This document shows, piece by piece, positions 54,682 to 63,803 of a stretch of DNA of 64,000 bases; within the stretch, counting starts at the first letter, position 1; each line of letters starts with the position of its first letter. The stretch lies in NCBI RefSeq assembly GCF_000482325.1, contig NZ_KI535295.1, positions 1,514,348 to 1,578,347 on the forward strand. Direction: 5' to 3'. Below the pieces are notes generated by a model, which saw nothing but the letters and a program-made list of their open reading frames with translations, was not told where the DNA came from and made no database searches. This DNA is from Bacillus sp. UNC438CL73TsuS30 (GTDB lineage: Bacteria > Bacillota > Bacilli > Bacillales > Cytobacillaceae). The position numbers and the translations under genes were made by a program.

Positions 54682-55845
54682 ATGAATAAAATTGTTGTAT
54701 TAGGTGCTACCGGAACGATTGGACGCGTCATTGTAAAAGATTTAGTTGAAAGCGGCATAAGTGTGATTGCAGCAGATTTAGATGTTAATAGACTAGAAGA
54801 GTTAAAAAAATGGGTGGATAATAAGATTAGCATTTTTCCACTTAATATTAAAGACGAGGAAAGAACAAAGGAAGTTCTCAGTCAAGCAAGGGTTTGCGTC
54901 AATGCTACCAATTATATATTTAACATCGATGTAATGAAGGCAGCAGCAGCAGCTGGTGTTAGTGTTCTTGATCTTGGCGGATTATTCAACCGAACCAAAG
55001 AACAATTAAAATTGGATCAAGAAATGGCTGATGCCAATATTTTATCCATTGTGGGAATGGGCTCCGATCCCGGGACTTCGAATATTTTTAGCCGGTATGG
55101 CGTGGAACACCTGGATGTCGCGGAGGAAATTCATATCCGTTATGGTTCGACCTCTTCAGGAGTAACCTTTTCCTTTGCAGTCGATACCATCATTGATGAG
55201 GCGATAAACAACGCACTAGTTGTAAAAAATGGAAAATTAAGTGAAATCCCTCCGTTAGCGGATGAAGAATATACCAGCTTTTCTGAGGAAATTGGGGCGC
55301 AAAAAACCTATTCCATTATCCATTCGGAATTAGCGACATTGCCAGTGAGTTTTCCAAGTGTAAAGAATATTACCTATAAGGATACCTGGGATCCTGAAAC
55401 GATTGAAAAAATTAAATTGTTAACTTCTTTAGGCCTTTTAGAAACCGGCCCTGTTGAAATTAGAGGGGAAAGGGTAATTCCACGACAACAAACCGTTTCA
55501 TTATTACAAACAGTATTGTCCGCTAATGAAAAACCGGTATGGGGCAAAGATTCCTTACTAGTCGAGGTTAAGGGAATTAAAAATGGAAATAAAGCATCGG
55601 TTCGTTTAGAGGTTGTAACAGGTTATCAAAAGGAGTGGAATGTCAGTCCAACGCAATATGCGACAGCTGTTCCTGCTTCGATTGTTGCGCAAATGATATT
55701 GAATGGAGAAGTCGCGGAAAAGGGAGTTAAGCCTCCTGAGAAATGTATTGATCCAATGAAATTTTTAGCGTATCTAAAACAAAAAAACGTTGAAGTTAGT
55801 ATTACCTACAGTGAAACGGAAAAAGGAAGTCCTGTTTTCGTGTAA
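54682..55845 (+). CDS. Saccharopine dehydrogenase-like NAD(P)-binding protein
   Basis: GGGAGG lies before the ATG. The 387-residue protein starts with a Rossmann fold (IVVLGATGTIGRVIVKDLVE) and has the saccharopine dehydrogenase pattern ARVCVNATNYIFNIDVMKAA, then VLDLGG and GMGSDPGTSNI. The family includes enzymes acting on amino acid-like imino or opine substrates; the exact substrate is not evident. It is a single-gene unit with its own sigma-54 promoter and terminator. It shares the activator element with hyuA, so it probably belongs to the same pathway as the hydantoinase genes. Confidence 0.85.
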   Translation: MNKIVVLGATGTIGRVIVKDLVESGISVIAADLDVNRLEELKKWVDNKISIFPLNIKDEERTKEVLSQARVCVNATNYIFNIDVMKAAAAAGVSVLDLGGLFNRTKEQLKLDQEMADANILSIVGMGSDPGTSNIFSRYGVEHLDVAEEIHIRYGSTSSGVTFSFAVDTIIDEAINNALVVKNGKLSEIPPLADEEYTSFSEEIGAQKTYSIIHSELATLPVSFPSVKNITYKDTWDPETIEKIKLLTSLGLLETGPVEIRGERVIPRQQTVSLLQTVLSANEKPVWGKDSLLVEVKGIKNGNKASVRLEVVTGYQKEWNVSPTQYATAVPASIVAQMILNGEVAEKGVKPPEKCIDPMKFLAYLKQKNVEVSITYSETEKGSPVFV

Positions 55846-56229
55846 GTTGAAGGAATGAGGCATATCATGAGGTTAAGCAGGTAAACATCAATTGAAATGT
55901 TCAGCCAAGCGGGTGGTTTGGAAGAAAGTAGTTTTGGCAGGAAGATTTACTTCTTGCCATTTTGTTTTTCTAGGAAAAGCCCATCATCACTTTTCGATGA
56001 TCTGGGCTGCAAGTTAATGGGATAACAACCGCTGTTTATGAAGGGCAAGGTGCAATATAGATTCGTAGAGTTTCATGAAGATGAGCTCTGTTCCTTTGCA
56101 CACAGGAACGTTCTAACAGGAGGTTTGCAGTTAGTATCGAATAATAATGTATGAAGGTGGTTTCTGTATATTTCTCAATCAATCTTTTACTTCGATTGCT
56201 AAAGAAGCGATAAAAGGGAGTGAAATAAA
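55846..56229. other. Spacer before the sigma-54 activator gene
   Basis: It holds the terminator at 55935-55969, a second hairpin (AGCCCATCATC 55978-55988 with GATGATCTGGGCT 55996-56008) and a small stem GTTCCT-AGGAAC near 56090-56110. No gene is supported. Confidence 0.5.
55935..55969 (+). terminator. Rho-independent terminator
   Basis: TGGCAGGAAG (55935-55944) pairs with CTTCTTGCCA (55950-55959), with one G-T pair, followed by TTTTGTTTTT. Confidence 0.8.
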
Positions 56230-57939
56230 ATGAATATAAAGGATTATTTCATAAGAGATGCGATTTGTATAACATTGCCTGTAACCTTTCATCAAATTGT
56301 ATTTGAGGCAATTAAATCAAATTATAATTGGTTTATTCTTTGTTCGGGCCAAAGGATAGCGGGGTGTATTAGACGCGAAACGTTATATGAAAAATTAAAA
56401 GAAGTTGATCTCGCCAATATAAATACGGTATCTATTGAGTGTATCACGACGGAGGTTTCCGTTTTAAATTATGAAGATTCGAATCAACCGATCTATGAAG
56501 AAAATAAAATAATTGTTATTATGAATAAAAATAAGGAGATTAAAGGAGTAATTGATTGGGAGTCTGATAATAATATTCAAAATATTGCGTACAATGATGA
56601 GTGGTTTATGAAAGAATTGCAAACCGTTTTTGAACAGTATTATCAAAGTGTGTTTGTAGCAGATAAAACAGGAAAAGTAATTCGGGTAACCTCTACAGAT
56701 GACCAGCAGCATTTAGGTAAAAATGTGTTTGACCTAGAGAAGATGAAAGTATTCTATCCCTCAATCACCGCGAAGGTTTTAAGATCGGGAAAGCGGGAAA
56801 GTGGCTTGCAGTATACAAGTAAGGGTGAAATTTTTGATATTGAATCGATCCCTATTAAAAATGACAAAGGGGATGTTATTCGGGTAGTTTCGATAACAAA
56901 GGATTCAACTGAGATCAATGAACTAAATCAAAGACTGGAGGAATCTAGGAGGCTGCTGGAAAATTATAAAACAGAAGTTGCTCGTATTCATCAAGGAAAA
57001 TCCGAGGAGAAACAATTTATTTATAAGAGCAAGAAGATGGAAGAATTGAATGAGTTTATAAGTTCGGTAGCATCAGTTGATGCCTCAGTATTAATATTGG
57101 GTGAAACGGGCGTAGGGAAACAATTAGTGGCAAATCAAATCCATTTATTAAGTAATAGAAGAGATAAACCATTTATTACAATCAATTGTGGAGCAATACC
57201 AGAAAACCTATTAGAGTCGGAATTATTTGGATATGAAGAGGGGGCTTTTTCGGGTTCAAGAAGAGGTGGAAAACTAGGAATATTTGAGCTTGCGGATAAA
57301 GGGACTCTTTTTTTGGATGAAATTGGCGAACTGTCACTCCCTCTTCAGGTTAAGCTTTTACGAGCCTTACAGGAAAGGGTGATTATGAAAGTTGGCGGGA
57401 CAAAGGAAAAGAAAATCGATGTCAGGATTATTACCGCTACAAATAAAGACCTTAGTCAAATGATCAAAGATGGTACATTTCGCGAGGACCTATACTATCG
57501 AATTAATGTGGTTCCTATCCAAATTCCCAGCCTTAGAGATCGAAAGGAAGACATAGAGAAACTGGCTTTTTATTTCCTGCATGAATTTAATAAAAAATAT
57601 CGAAAAAATATTGCCTTTAATCCTGTGCAGTTAAAACAATTATTACAGTATTCATGGCCAGGTAATGTAAGGGAGTTAGAAAATACGATAGAAAGATTTG
57701 TAGTAATGGAAAAGGCCATCATCATGGATGAAAAGGAAAACAATGCTTCGGAACTAATTCCTTTAGAAATAGAGGATCAAGATCTGCCAAATTTAGTAGA
57801 ATTCATAGAGACAGTTGAAAAGAAAGTTTTATTAAAGGCGATGAGCCGATATAACACAACCAGGGAAATGGCAAGTAGTCTCGGAGTAAACCAATCTACT
57901 ATTGTTAGAAAGCTGCAGAAACATGGGATAGAGAGATAG
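56230..57939 (+). CDS. Sigma-54-dependent transcriptional activator (PAS, AAA+, Fis-type HTH)
   Basis: AAGGGAGTG stands before the ATG. The 569-residue protein has an N-terminal CBS-like sensory region (about 1-115) and a PAS domain (about 130-230). The AAA+ domain has Walker A GETGVGKQ (291-298), the sigma-54 contact loop GAFSGS (338-343, usually GAFTGA), Walker B TLFLDEIGEL (359-368) and an Arg-finger region (FREDLYYRINV). A Fis-type helix-turn-helix ends the protein (MASSLGVNQSTIVRKLQKHG). It lies between two sigma-54 promoters that share an upstream element, so it most likely activates both. The Ser substitutions in the GAFTGA loop are notable. Confidence 0.92.
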   Translation: MNIKDYFIRDAICITLPVTFHQIVFEAIKSNYNWFILCSGQRIAGCIRRETLYEKLKEVDLANINTVSIECITTEVSVLNYEDSNQPIYEENKIIVIMNKNKEIKGVIDWESDNNIQNIAYNDEWFMKELQTVFEQYYQSVFVADKTGKVIRVTSTDDQQHLGKNVFDLEKMKVFYPSITAKVLRSGKRESGLQYTSKGEIFDIESIPIKNDKGDVIRVVSITKDSTEINELNQRLEESRRLLENYKTEVARIHQGKSEEKQFIYKSKKMEELNEFISSVASVDASVLILGETGVGKQLVANQIHLLSNRRDKPFITINCGAIPENLLESELFGYEEGAFSGSRRGGKLGIFELADKGTLFLDEIGELSLPLQVKLLRALQERVIMKVGGTKEKKIDVRIITATNKDLSQMIKDGTFREDLYYRINVVPIQIPSLRDRKEDIEKLAFYFLHEFNKKYRKNIAFNPVQLKQLLQYSWPGNVRELENTIERFVVMEKAIIMDEKENNASELIPLEIEDQDLPNLVEFIETVEKKVLLKAMSRYNTTREMASSLGVNQSTIVRKLQKHGIER

Positions 57940-57993
57940 GATGCTAAGTGGTTAAAATACTTGCGCATTAGGCTGACGTTTATTTCCTGGTTT

Positions 57994-58031
57994 GATGCAA
58001 AAACGCATTTATGCTGATGTAAGATGCCATC
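57994..58031 (+). promoter_or_regulatory. Upstream activator element for the sigma-54 activator (copy 2)
   Basis: It begins GATGCAAAAACGCAT and ends TGATGTAAGATGCCATC, matching copy 1 at 54487 in 28 of 38 positions. It lies about 60 bases before the -24 box. Confidence 0.7.
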
Positions 58032-58091
58032 ATAATATGCATTGTAGAAGGAAAACTCAGTAAAGTTAGTCTATTTAGGAATGATTAATTT

Positions 58092-58107
58092 TGGCACGAT
58101 GCTTGCA
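58092..58107 (+). promoter_or_regulatory. Sigma-54 (SigL) promoter of the hyuAB operon
   Basis: TGGCACG-ATGC-TTGCA matches the -24/-12 consensus TGGCACG-N4-TTGCW at every position. Confidence 0.92.
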
Positions 58108-58137
58108 ATATCTTTTAATAAGGTATTTGCAAGCAAA

Positions 58138-58151
58138 TGTAAACGCAATCA
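58138..58151 (+). promoter_or_regulatory. cre-like site (CcpA)
   Basis: TGTAAACGCAATCA matches the cre consensus TGWAANCGNTNWCA with one mismatch. It lies between the sigma-54 promoter and the hyuA start, where bound CcpA would block transcription. Confidence 0.5.
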
Positions 58152-58180
58152 ATAAAATTCATTACTAGAAGAGGTGTTAA

Positions 58181-60259
58181 ATGATGAGCTCGATTGAAGT
58201 CCCAACTAATGTCCGTGTAGGTATTGATACTGGTGGAACTTTTACAGACTGCGTTTTATGGAAGGATGAAACTCCATTAATTGTTATTAAGGTCCCTTCG
58301 ACCCCTTCAAATCCAGCAGAAGCCATATTGAATGGGTTGGAACGTCTTTGTAAAATAGCGGAAATACCTATACATAGTGTTAAGTTCCTGGCACATGGGA
58401 CAACCGTAGCTACAAATGCAATGCTGCAGGAGCAATGGGCGAAAGTAGGGCTGATTACTACAAAAGGCTTCCGCGATTTATTAGAGATTGGTACACAAAT
58501 GCGCCCTGAATTATATCAGCTTCACCAGCAAAAAGCTGCCCCAATCGTCCCTCGTAATCTCCGAATGGAGGTAACAGAGCGTGTAGATCCTTATGGAAGA
58601 GTAGTTGAAAAGATAGATAAAGACGAGATATACGAAGTATTAAATGAAATGGTCTCCAACGAAATTGAAAGCCTTGCCGTCTCTTTTCTATTCTCATACG
58701 CTAATTCGGAACATGAAGCAGCAATTCGAGAGGCAGCCGCAGAACTTGCTCCTGATCTTTATGTATGTATTTCTTCAGAGGTCAGTCCAGAGTTTCGCGA
58801 GTATCCCCGCACATCTACAACTGTGATTAACGGTGCATTAGCTCCGGTTGTACGGCGGTATATTCGCCATTTGCGTCAGGAACTGGAGGCAAAAGGAATC
58901 GGGAATAAATTAAATATTATGCAGTCAAATGGCGGGATTGTATCTGGTAAGGAAGCAGAGGTGTCTTCACATAACCTTATCCTCAGCGGGCCAGCTGGAG
59001 GGACGGTTGCAGCTGCAGAAATTGCCCGGAAGGCAAATGTTCCAAATGTCCTGACTTTTGATATGGGAGGTACAAGTTCCGACATTGGAATCATTATCGA
59101 CGGAAAACCCCAAGTGGTTCAAGGGACCACGGTCAATAACACGTACCCTCTTCAAGTTCCAACTGTTGACATTCATACGATTGGGGCTGGCGGAGGCAGT
59201 ATAGGATGGAAAGACCAGGGTGGAGCATTGAAAGTAGGCCCTAAGAGTGCAGGTGCTGTGCCTGGGCCGGCTTGTTATGGATTAGGCGGTATCGATCCTA
59301 CGGTGACCGATGCGAATCTTTTCCTAGGCCGGCTTGATCCAGAACATTATCTCGGCGGTGAATTTGATGTTTACCCCGAACTGGCGTATGAATCATTAAA
59401 AAGGCTTGCTGATGAGTTAGACCTTGATGTGGAACGAGTGGCTGCCGGAATTTTAGAAGTTGCCAATGCTAATATGGCCGGTGCTCTTCGGGTGGTATCA
59501 AGCCGCCGCGGTTACGATCCAAGAGACTTTGCGTTAATGGCTTATGGCGGTGCAGGGCCATTACATGCTACAGCACTTGCCCGGGAATTAGGGATTAGAC
59601 AGGTGATGATCCCTGCTTCGCCTGGTGTGTTATGTGCAACAGGCCTGCTCCTTAGTGATATCCGCCATGACTTTACACATACCGAGGTCGTTTCAATTAA
59701 GAATGCCAATTTAATGAAACTAGAAGAAAGTTTCATCCAACTTGAAAATAGGGGTGTAGACCGCCTTGATAAAGAGGGTGTACCTTCTGACAGAATAGGT
59801 TTGAAACGGTCGCTGGATCTTCGTTACAATGGGCAGGAATATTATCTGAATATTCCAATTGAGGAGGAAATTACAGCAGCACTTCTTAAAAATGCAACCG
59901 ATAGTTTTCATGAAGTTCACAGGAGCACTTACGGTCATGCAGCAATAGATGAACCCGTTGAAATTGTTAATTTACGATTATCCGCCATTGGCGAAATTGA
60001 CAGAATAGATAACCAGCAAGTAACCGAAGTGATTGGTGTAAATTCTGCCATACCGATTAACCATCGATCCGTGTTCTTTGATGATTATGGCTGGATGGAT
60101 ACACCTATTTATCGCCGTGAAGATTTCACATTGGATGTGGAGATTGAAGGACCAGCCATTATTGTCCAAATGGATACAACCATAATTATTGAGCCAAAGC
60201 AAAATGTAAGGTCTGACGAACGAGGAAATCTAATTGTGTTATTGGAGGGGATCGAATGA
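58181..60259 (+). CDS. hyuA: Hydantoinase/oxoprolinase family, HyuA-type subunit
   Basis: GAGGTG precedes the ATG. The 692-residue protein has the acetate/sugar kinase-like ATP-binding motifs GIDTGGTFTD (residues 14-23), HGTTVATNAML, TFDMGGTSSDIGII and AYGGAGPLHATALA of the HyuA family. With HyuB it hydrolyses hydantoins or oxoproline-like rings, or carboxylates ketones, in an ATP-dependent reaction. The family alone does not decide which. It is transcribed from the sigma-54 promoter at 58092 and overlaps hyuB by four bases. Confidence 0.9.
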   Translation: MMSSIEVPTNVRVGIDTGGTFTDCVLWKDETPLIVIKVPSTPSNPAEAILNGLERLCKIAEIPIHSVKFLAHGTTVATNAMLQEQWAKVGLITTKGFRDLLEIGTQMRPELYQLHQQKAAPIVPRNLRMEVTERVDPYGRVVEKIDKDEIYEVLNEMVSNEIESLAVSFLFSYANSEHEAAIREAAAELAPDLYVCISSEVSPEFREYPRTSTTVINGALAPVVRRYIRHLRQELEAKGIGNKLNIMQSNGGIVSGKEAEVSSHNLILSGPAGGTVAAAEIARKANVPNVLTFDMGGTSSDIGIIIDGKPQVVQGTTVNNTYPLQVPTVDIHTIGAGGGSIGWKDQGGALKVGPKSAGAVPGPACYGLGGIDPTVTDANLFLGRLDPEHYLGGEFDVYPELAYESLKRLADELDLDVERVAAGILEVANANMAGALRVVSSRRGYDPRDFALMAYGGAGPLHATALARELGIRQVMIPASPGVLCATGLLLSDIRHDFTHTEVVSIKNANLMKLEESFIQLENRGVDRLDKEGVPSDRIGLKRSLDLRYNGQEYYLNIPIEEEITAALLKNATDSFHEVHRSTYGHAAIDEPVEIVNLRLSAIGEIDRIDNQQVTEVIGVNSAIPINHRSVFFDDYGWMDTPIYRREDFTLDVEIEGPAIIVQMDTTIIIEPKQNVRSDERGNLIVLLEGIE

Positions 60260-61980
60260 GCAAACAAATGCAGACATCCATAAATAAGCCATTACCAGAA
60301 TTGGAGATTGATGCAATTACGCTGGAGGTTGTTTATAGCAGCTTGCTTACTGCCGCAGACGAAATGAGCGGTGTGCTTGGGAGAAGTGCTTATTCGCCAA
60401 TTATTCGAGAAATGATTGATTATTCATGTGGAATTTTTGATTCTACAGGGAATCTAATTGCACAGGCAGAAAATATTCCAGCCCATCTTGGATCAATGGG
60501 CACGGCTCTAAGGGATCTTTTAAACGACTTTCCTTTAGATTCATTTAAACCAGGTGATGCGTTCTTAGTAAACGATCCATACCGTGGCGGACAGCACACA
60601 CCAGACCTTCACGTGTTTACCCCGGCTTTCTATGACGGTGAATTAATCGGAATTTGTGGAACGATTGCCCACCATGCAGACATGGGCGGTAAGAATCCTG
60701 GAACGGAGGGTTTTGACAACAGATCGATTTTTGAAGAGGGTCTGCGCATCCCGCCCGTAAGGCTGGCAACAGCAGAGGGAATAAATGAGGCAGTTACAAC
60801 AATCATCGCCGGAAATGTCCGGGAGCCTAAAGCAACGATGGGGGATCTGCGTGCTCAAATAGCTGCCTGCCGATTTGGTGAAGGGCGCTTGAAGGATCTT
60901 GCTAAGCGGTATGGAGGCAATAATTTAAAGGAAGTCATGAAAAAGTCCATGGATTACTCAGAATTGCGCATGCGGACTGAGTTAGCCACTATGAAGGATG
61001 CTGCGGCGACTGTCAGCGGGTGGCTGGATGATGACGGTGTTGGGGGCGAACCAGTAGAAATACGTGTAAAAGTTGTTAAAAATGGACAGGAAATTGAAGT
61101 TGACTTCACTGGCACAAGCCGCCAAATGGCAGGCGGTATGAATGTTCCGCCAGCCGCAGCAGCTTCAGCCGTTCTATATGCAATAAAGTGTGTTGTCGAT
61201 CCGGAAACACCACAAAATCAGGGGTGCTTCCGGCCGATAAAAGTAGTGCTTCCTGAAGGAAGTATCGTAAATCCCCATTTTCCAGCGGCGGTAAGTTTAC
61301 GTCATCTTGCTGTTCAGCGAATAGCTGATACCATTTTACGGGGGCTTTCAGAGCTATATCCAGAACGAACAGCTGCAGGAACATTCATCGGATTCTCAAG
61401 TTTGGCCATTGACAGCTGGCATCCCGTTAATAAAACCCCAAGGGTAATCCAAGACGACCTCGGGGGAGGAATGGGGGCCCATGCTAACGGTGATGGCATT
61501 GATGCAGTTGATACCCACTGTGGGAACGTTGCCATTTTACCTGCTGAAGTATGTGAACTATCTTATCAGGTGCGTGTTCGCTCAACCGAGCTTATACCTG
61601 ATTCGGGAGGACCGGGAAAATGGCGCGGGGGACTAGGGATTAGAAGGGAATACGAGATACTTGAACAGCCGCATCAAGGACTAGTTTATACCGAACAATC
61701 CAATCCAAATTTTGCTCCATGGGGATTAGACGGTGGGGGAACAGGCACACCAGCGAGGATCAGACATGTTGGGAGTGATGGAAAAGAGATCGAAATGACT
61801 AAGGGATATTTGCGGGCTCTTCCAGGTGATCGGATCATTATTGAAACATCAGGCGGCGGTGGATACGGCGATCCAATTTCTCGTGATCCTCAACTAATCT
61901 TAAAGGATATCCGTGAAGGAAAGGTAAGTAAGAAAGCGGCAGAAAAAATATATGGTGCCGTAGACAAAGGAATCTTTTAA
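60256..61980 (+). CDS. hyuB: Hydantoinase family, HyuB-type subunit
   Basis: The 574-residue protein overlaps hyuA (ATGA). It carries the HyuB blocks SAYSPIIREMIDYSCGIFD, NDPYRGGQHTPDLHVFTP, GTIAHHADMGGKNPG and ETSGGGGYGDP. HyuB is the catalytic partner of HyuA, with metal-binding Asp and His residues in the second and third blocks. Length and motifs are complete. The stop codon lies inside a perfect 34-base palindrome. Confidence 0.9.
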   Translation: MSKQMQTSINKPLPELEIDAITLEVVYSSLLTAADEMSGVLGRSAYSPIIREMIDYSCGIFDSTGNLIAQAENIPAHLGSMGTALRDLLNDFPLDSFKPGDAFLVNDPYRGGQHTPDLHVFTPAFYDGELIGICGTIAHHADMGGKNPGTEGFDNRSIFEEGLRIPPVRLATAEGINEAVTTIIAGNVREPKATMGDLRAQIAACRFGEGRLKDLAKRYGGNNLKEVMKKSMDYSELRMRTELATMKDAAATVSGWLDDDGVGGEPVEIRVKVVKNGQEIEVDFTGTSRQMAGGMNVPPAAAASAVLYAIKCVVDPETPQNQGCFRPIKVVLPEGSIVNPHFPAAVSLRHLAVQRIADTILRGLSELYPERTAAGTFIGFSSLAIDSWHPVNKTPRVIQDDLGGGMGAHANGDGIDAVDTHCGNVAILPAEVCELSYQVRVRSTELIPDSGGPGKWRGGLGIRREYEILEQPHQGLVYTEQSNPNFAPWGLDGGGTGTPARIRHVGSDGKEIEMTKGYLRALPGDRIIIETSGGGGYGDPISRDPQLILKDIREGKVSKKAAEKIYGAVDKGIF

Positions 61981-61994
61981 GATTCCTTTGTCTA
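61961..61994. terminator. Perfect palindrome over the hyuB stop codon
   Basis: TAGACAAAGGAATCTT (61961-61976) and AAGATTCCTTTGTCTA (61979-61994) pair over 16 bases around two T. No T run follows, so it may stabilise or attenuate the transcript rather than end it before the permease gene. Confidence 0.55.
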
Positions 61995-62081
61995 CCCGAT
62001 TCCAAATATTTGTTAACACGGACGATGGTAACTCATTACTTGACCTATTATCACTAAATGATATGAGGAGAGGTTGAATCT

Positions 62082-63449
62082 ATGGAGGGTGCTGTAAAGA
62101 AGAACAAAGATACAATTAAAGTTAAGGAAGATACTTTACTAGAGGAATTTGGGTATAAACAGGAACTAAAACGCACACTTTCATTTTGGGACTTATTAAT
62201 TTATGGGTTATGTTTAATGGTCCCAATTGCCCCATTTGCTATATATGGTTATGTGGCGCAAGCTTCTAGCGGGATGGTCGCACTTGCCTATTTAATTGGC
62301 ATGGTTGGTATGATTTTCACAGCCCTTAGTTATGCTCGCATGTCAGAGGCATTTCCGATTGCAGGTTCTGTCTATTCCTATGCTCAGCGTGGGATAAACG
62401 AGTTTGTTGGATTTTTCGCTGGCTGGATATTTTTACTAGACTACATTTTTGTACCTACATTAATTTATTTGGTTGCTGCTGCGGCACTTAGTGGTATTCT
62501 TCCTGGAGTCCCAATGGTTGCTTGGATTGTATTCTTTATTTTGATCAATACAGTTTTAAATATAGTTGGTGTTAAGATTACAACAACAGCACTTAAAATC
62601 ATCTTATTTTTATCATTAGCTGTGTTAGTCGCTTTTGTGATATTTGGAATTATTGCAGTAGCAAATGGAGTTAATGGTGCTGAGTTTTCAATTAAACCAC
62701 TATATAATCCTGAACACTTTAGTATCGGACTAGTGATGGGGGCTGTTTCGATTGCTGTATTAAGCTTTTTAGGATTTGATGCAGTTTCGACGCTTTCTGA
62801 GGAATCTAAAGGAGAAAGAAAAGCAGTAGGGAAGGCAATTATTTACTCTTTACTTGCAGTAGGGGCTTTATTCATAATTCAAACCTGGATTGCAGCACTC
62901 ATTTATCCTGATTTTAATGGCTTTACCAATATAGACACTGCTTTTTATGACATTGCTGCAATGGCTGGGGGTGCCTGGTTAAAGTGGGTTACCGCGGGGG
63001 CTGTGGCAATTGCCTTTGGCGTTGCTGATGCCATGATCTTCCAAGCTGCAATAGCACGTCTTTTATTCAGTATGGCTCGGGATAAGAAATTACCTGCCTT
63101 CTTTGCGAAAGTACATCCAAAATATAAAACACCTTATACAAGTACCATCATTGTTGCCATTATTTCATTAGTTGTTGCTACCCTTTTCACATCTCACATG
63201 GATGACTTAACTTCTTTAGTGAATTTTGGTGCGCTAACAGGATTCATGTTACTTCATATTTCAGTAATAAACTATTTTATTCGAAAAAAGAAGAGTAAGG
63301 ATTATCTAAACCACCTTATATTCCCAATCATTGGATTGATAATTATTGGCTACGTTTGGATTAGCTTAGCTTCAATAGCTAAACTGATTGGTGGGATTTG
63401 GATTATATTGGGTGCATTTTATATGATCTATTTGAAAATGAAAAAGTGA
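62082..63449 (+). CDS. APC-family amino acid permease
   Basis: AGGAGAGG lies eight bases before the ATG. The 455-residue protein has a charged N-terminal tail (about 1-30), then about 12 hydrophobic helices with the APC signature region (LLIYGLCLMVPIAPFAIYGY) and helix-6 block (FLGFDAVSTLSEE). It should take up an amino acid, or a hydantoin- or lactam-like substrate of the HyuAB enzyme, by proton or sodium coupling. It is probably cotranscribed with hyuAB after a 101-base gap. Confidence 0.9.
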   Translation: MEGAVKKNKDTIKVKEDTLLEEFGYKQELKRTLSFWDLLIYGLCLMVPIAPFAIYGYVAQASSGMVALAYLIGMVGMIFTALSYARMSEAFPIAGSVYSYAQRGINEFVGFFAGWIFLLDYIFVPTLIYLVAAAALSGILPGVPMVAWIVFFILINTVLNIVGVKITTTALKIILFLSLAVLVAFVIFGIIAVANGVNGAEFSIKPLYNPEHFSIGLVMGAVSIAVLSFLGFDAVSTLSEESKGERKAVGKAIIYSLLAVGALFIIQTWIAALIYPDFNGFTNIDTAFYDIAAMAGGAWLKWVTAGAVAIAFGVADAMIFQAAIARLLFSMARDKKLPAFFAKVHPKYKTPYTSTIIVAIISLVVATLFTSHMDDLTSLVNFGALTGFMLLHISVINYFIRKKKSKDYLNHLIFPIIGLIIIGYVWISLASIAKLIGGIWIILGAFYMIYLKMKK

Positions 63450-63465
63450 CAGTATAGGTTCGCTT

Positions 63466-63516
63466 GGGGTTAGTCGCCCGGTTTGCTAAATGGATAAAGC
63501 AGTGGGGGACTGACAC
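63466..63516. repeat. REP-like element, family 2 (clearest copy)
   Basis: GGTTAGTCGCCC and GGGGGACTGACAC form imperfect arms around GGTTTGCTAAATGGATAAAG. The right arm matches that at 2498. Confidence 0.6.
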
Positions 63517-63803
63517 TATTTTCTGGAAGGAGGATTTGTACACTATGCTAATTTGAGGCCGCCTAGAAGATGAATGGATCGGAAGGAATAAATTCCTGAT
63601 AAACTTATCTTAAAAACTAGAAAAGTTTGTTTTCCTAAAGGCTTTTAGCAGTTTTAACAAGGAGAAAGGGGGCTCTAGCTAGCTGGGGTCAGCGTATAAT
63701 GGCAATTAAGTCAAGAGTAAATATTTTATAAAAAAGGCCAAACTTAAGTAGAACCCCAATATCCATTTTTTTGAAGATTCAACCATCACAGAACTATATA
63801 ACA

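Noticed and set aside
55978..56229. Riboswitch before the sigma-54 activator gene
   Set aside because: The hairpins match no riboswitch class I know and are better explained as terminator remains.
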